Part shown: one piece after another, positions 5,074 to 5,946 of the stretch
Position numbering within the stretch: position 1 is the first letter of the stretch
Layout of the letters: each line of letters begins with the position of its first letter
Assembly: GCA_030597485.1 (NCBI GenBank)
Contig: JAUVRU010000159.1
Location: forward strand, 1 to 5,946
DNA from: Anaerolineae bacterium
Lineage (GTDB): Bacteria > Chloroflexota > Anaerolineae > 4572-78 > NAK82
DNA length: 5,946 nucleotides
Direction of reading: 5' to 3'
Program-made: the position numbers and the translations under genes
The notes under the pieces: generated by a model
Seen by the model: only the letters and a program-made list of their open reading frames with translations
Database searches by the model: none
Told to the model about the DNA's origin: nothing

Positions 5074-5946
5074 TCACAATGGTTGCCGACGGCGTTCATC
5101 CAATTCGGAGATAACGTCCTCCAGACCGAGTTCTCTCAACTGGTCGGCCTGCGGCCAGCCAAACTCGAGGTCCCAGCCCCGGGCAGAATAATACTCATCC
5201 AACAACCTGGAAAAGCCAGCCGCGTCAATCAGAGTCCCATCAGCGCGACAGGGCAGTTTGAAATGAGGCGCCAGGCCCTCTTCCATTTGCCGCCCTCGCC
5301 CGGCCCGGGCCAACATCGCTCGCTCCAGCGTGAAGGCACGTTCCGCCACCCTGCTCAGCTCCTGGCGCGTCAGCTCCGCGCCGGTGACGGCGGCACACAG
5401 CCGAAGGTCCAGGTCCAAATCGCCCAGGATATCCTCCGTATTGCGCCAGGTTTCGATGCTGTCCATAGGGCGCATCAGTTGGGGGAAAGCGAAGTCACAC
5501 ATAGGCAGCGAGTCGATCAGCATGTGTTGATGCTGGCTCCAGATGGCCACCGGAGCCTTGTTCTCGAAGGTGGGTTCCAGCGCATCTGGATACCCCCAGA
5601 CCTTCTCCGACAGAAGCCGGAACTGGCGGCGAGCCAACTCCCGGTCGGCGAGCAGGAACTCTGCCAGCAACAGCGAGCTTTGGTGGGTCCCGATCGAGGG
5701 ATCACGGCTGGTGCTGGCGTGCATCATGGCCGAGATCACCCAGAAGGGCAGGGGTTCCTCATCCCAGAAGCGTCCCTCGCGGTGGGCGGGGAAGCCAAAG
5801 TTAAACTCCAGTTCTCGACCCAGGCGGATCAGTTCACCTGGTATGTCACCCTCGAGCTCGGCCATTGCCCGGCGCAAACCCGCGGCGAAGAGTTCGCCCA
5901 AGCCCTGTCGGGTGTCCAGTAGGTGCATAAATGCTTCAAACCAGAA
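5074..5946 (-). CDS. Aldehyde ferredoxin oxidoreductase family protein, C-terminal part (5' end outside window)
   Basis: This is the C-terminal part of a tungsten (or molybdenum) pyranopterin oxidoreductase, which oxidises aldehydes to carboxylic acids and passes electrons to ferredoxin in the cytoplasm. 290 residues are visible; the frame stays open through the right edge (FWFEAF before MHLLDTRQGLGELFAAGL), so the Met at 5928 is internal. Known family members run about 600 to 700 residues. Family marks, counted from that Met: RQGLGELFAAGLRRA at 7-21 (usual reGiGdlLAeG); IDSLPMC at 138-144, where Cys144 matches the last [4Fe-4S] ligand (Cys494 in the P. furiosus enzyme); VTGAELTRQEL at 181-191; DEYYSARGWD at 244-253; and LRELGL at 264-269. 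The region HASTSRDPSIGTH at 70-82 differs from the usual hyperthermophile pattern, suggesting a bacterial subgroup. Cluster-binding Cys-x2-Cys-x3-Cys and most cofactor contacts lie outside the window. A 431-base gap separates it from the SDR, so shared transcription is uncertain. Confidence 0.88.
   Translation of the reverse strand, partial: FWFEAFMHLLDTRQGLGELFAAGLRRAMAELEGDIPGELIRLGRELEFNFGFPAHREGRFWDEEPLPFWVISAMMHASTSRDPSIGTHQSSLLLAEFLLADRELARRQFRLLSEKVWGYPDALEPTFENKAPVAIWSQHQHMLIDSLPMCDFAFPQLMRPMDSIETWRNTEDILGDLDLDLRLCAAVTGAELTRQELSRVAERAFTLERAMLARAGRGRQMEEGLAPHFKLPCRADGTLIDAAGFSRLLDEYYSARGWDLEFGWPQADQLRELGLEDVISELDERRRQPL

Noticed and set aside
5083..5922. Long plus-strand open frame (279 codons) opposite the AOR
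   Set aside because: It is the antisense of a clearly conserved family domain; its product is rich in Pro, Gln, Arg and His with no motif. Long antisense frames are expected opposite GC-rich genes.

Overview
The window is a GC-rich bacterial fragment. Every recognisable gene lies on the minus strand, so the reading order is from high to low coordinates: tungsten-type aldehyde ferredoxin oxidoreductase (AOR, 5' end cut off by the right edge), short-chain dehydrogenase (SDR), (R,R)-butanediol-dehydrogenase-like zinc alcohol dehydrogenase, threonine-dehydrogenase-like zinc alcohol dehydrogenase, transketolase N-terminal subunit, and transketolase C-terminal subunit (3' end cut off by the left edge). 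A tungsten AOR beside a two-subunit transketolase suggests an anaerobe or facultative anaerobe. The protein style would fit Chloroflexota (Anaerolineae-like) or a related lineage, but this is a weak inference; no marker gene is present.

Layout. 5946-5074 is the C-terminal part of the AOR. 5073-4643 is a 431-base stretch without a recognised gene. It holds two weak small ORFs, one coding-like segment without a clear gene, and a palindrome with a repeated GTTCAGG half-site upstream of the SDR. 4642-3869 is the SDR. After an 82-base gap comes the butanediol-dehydrogenase-like gene (3786-2725). After a 108-base gap with nested inverted repeats comes the threonine-dehydrogenase-like gene (2616-1585). 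After 17 bases comes transketolase N (1567-677), whose last codons overlap the transketolase C start (689) by 13 bases. No rho-independent terminator or convincing sigma-70 promoter was found between the genes.

How the genes could work together (inference). Three NAD(P)-dependent alcohol/polyol dehydrogenases feed a ketose or hydroxyketone to a thiamine-diphosphate transketolase, which moves a two-carbon unit. The AOR could oxidise an aldehyde released upstream or downstream to its acid, reducing ferredoxin. No kinase, aldolase or transporter is visible, so the substrate cannot be named. The cluster reads as a catabolic module for a polyol, unusual sugar or amino-alcohol-like compound.

Sequence-level oddities: the threonine-dehydrogenase-like enzyme has Val-Gly-Glu after its catalytic zinc cysteine instead of Gly-Thr-Asp. 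Transketolase N has a Ser-rich insertion built partly from a 15-bp imperfect tandem duplication just before its thiamine-diphosphate motif. The SDR has Asp in place of the usual Asn of the catalytic tetrad.
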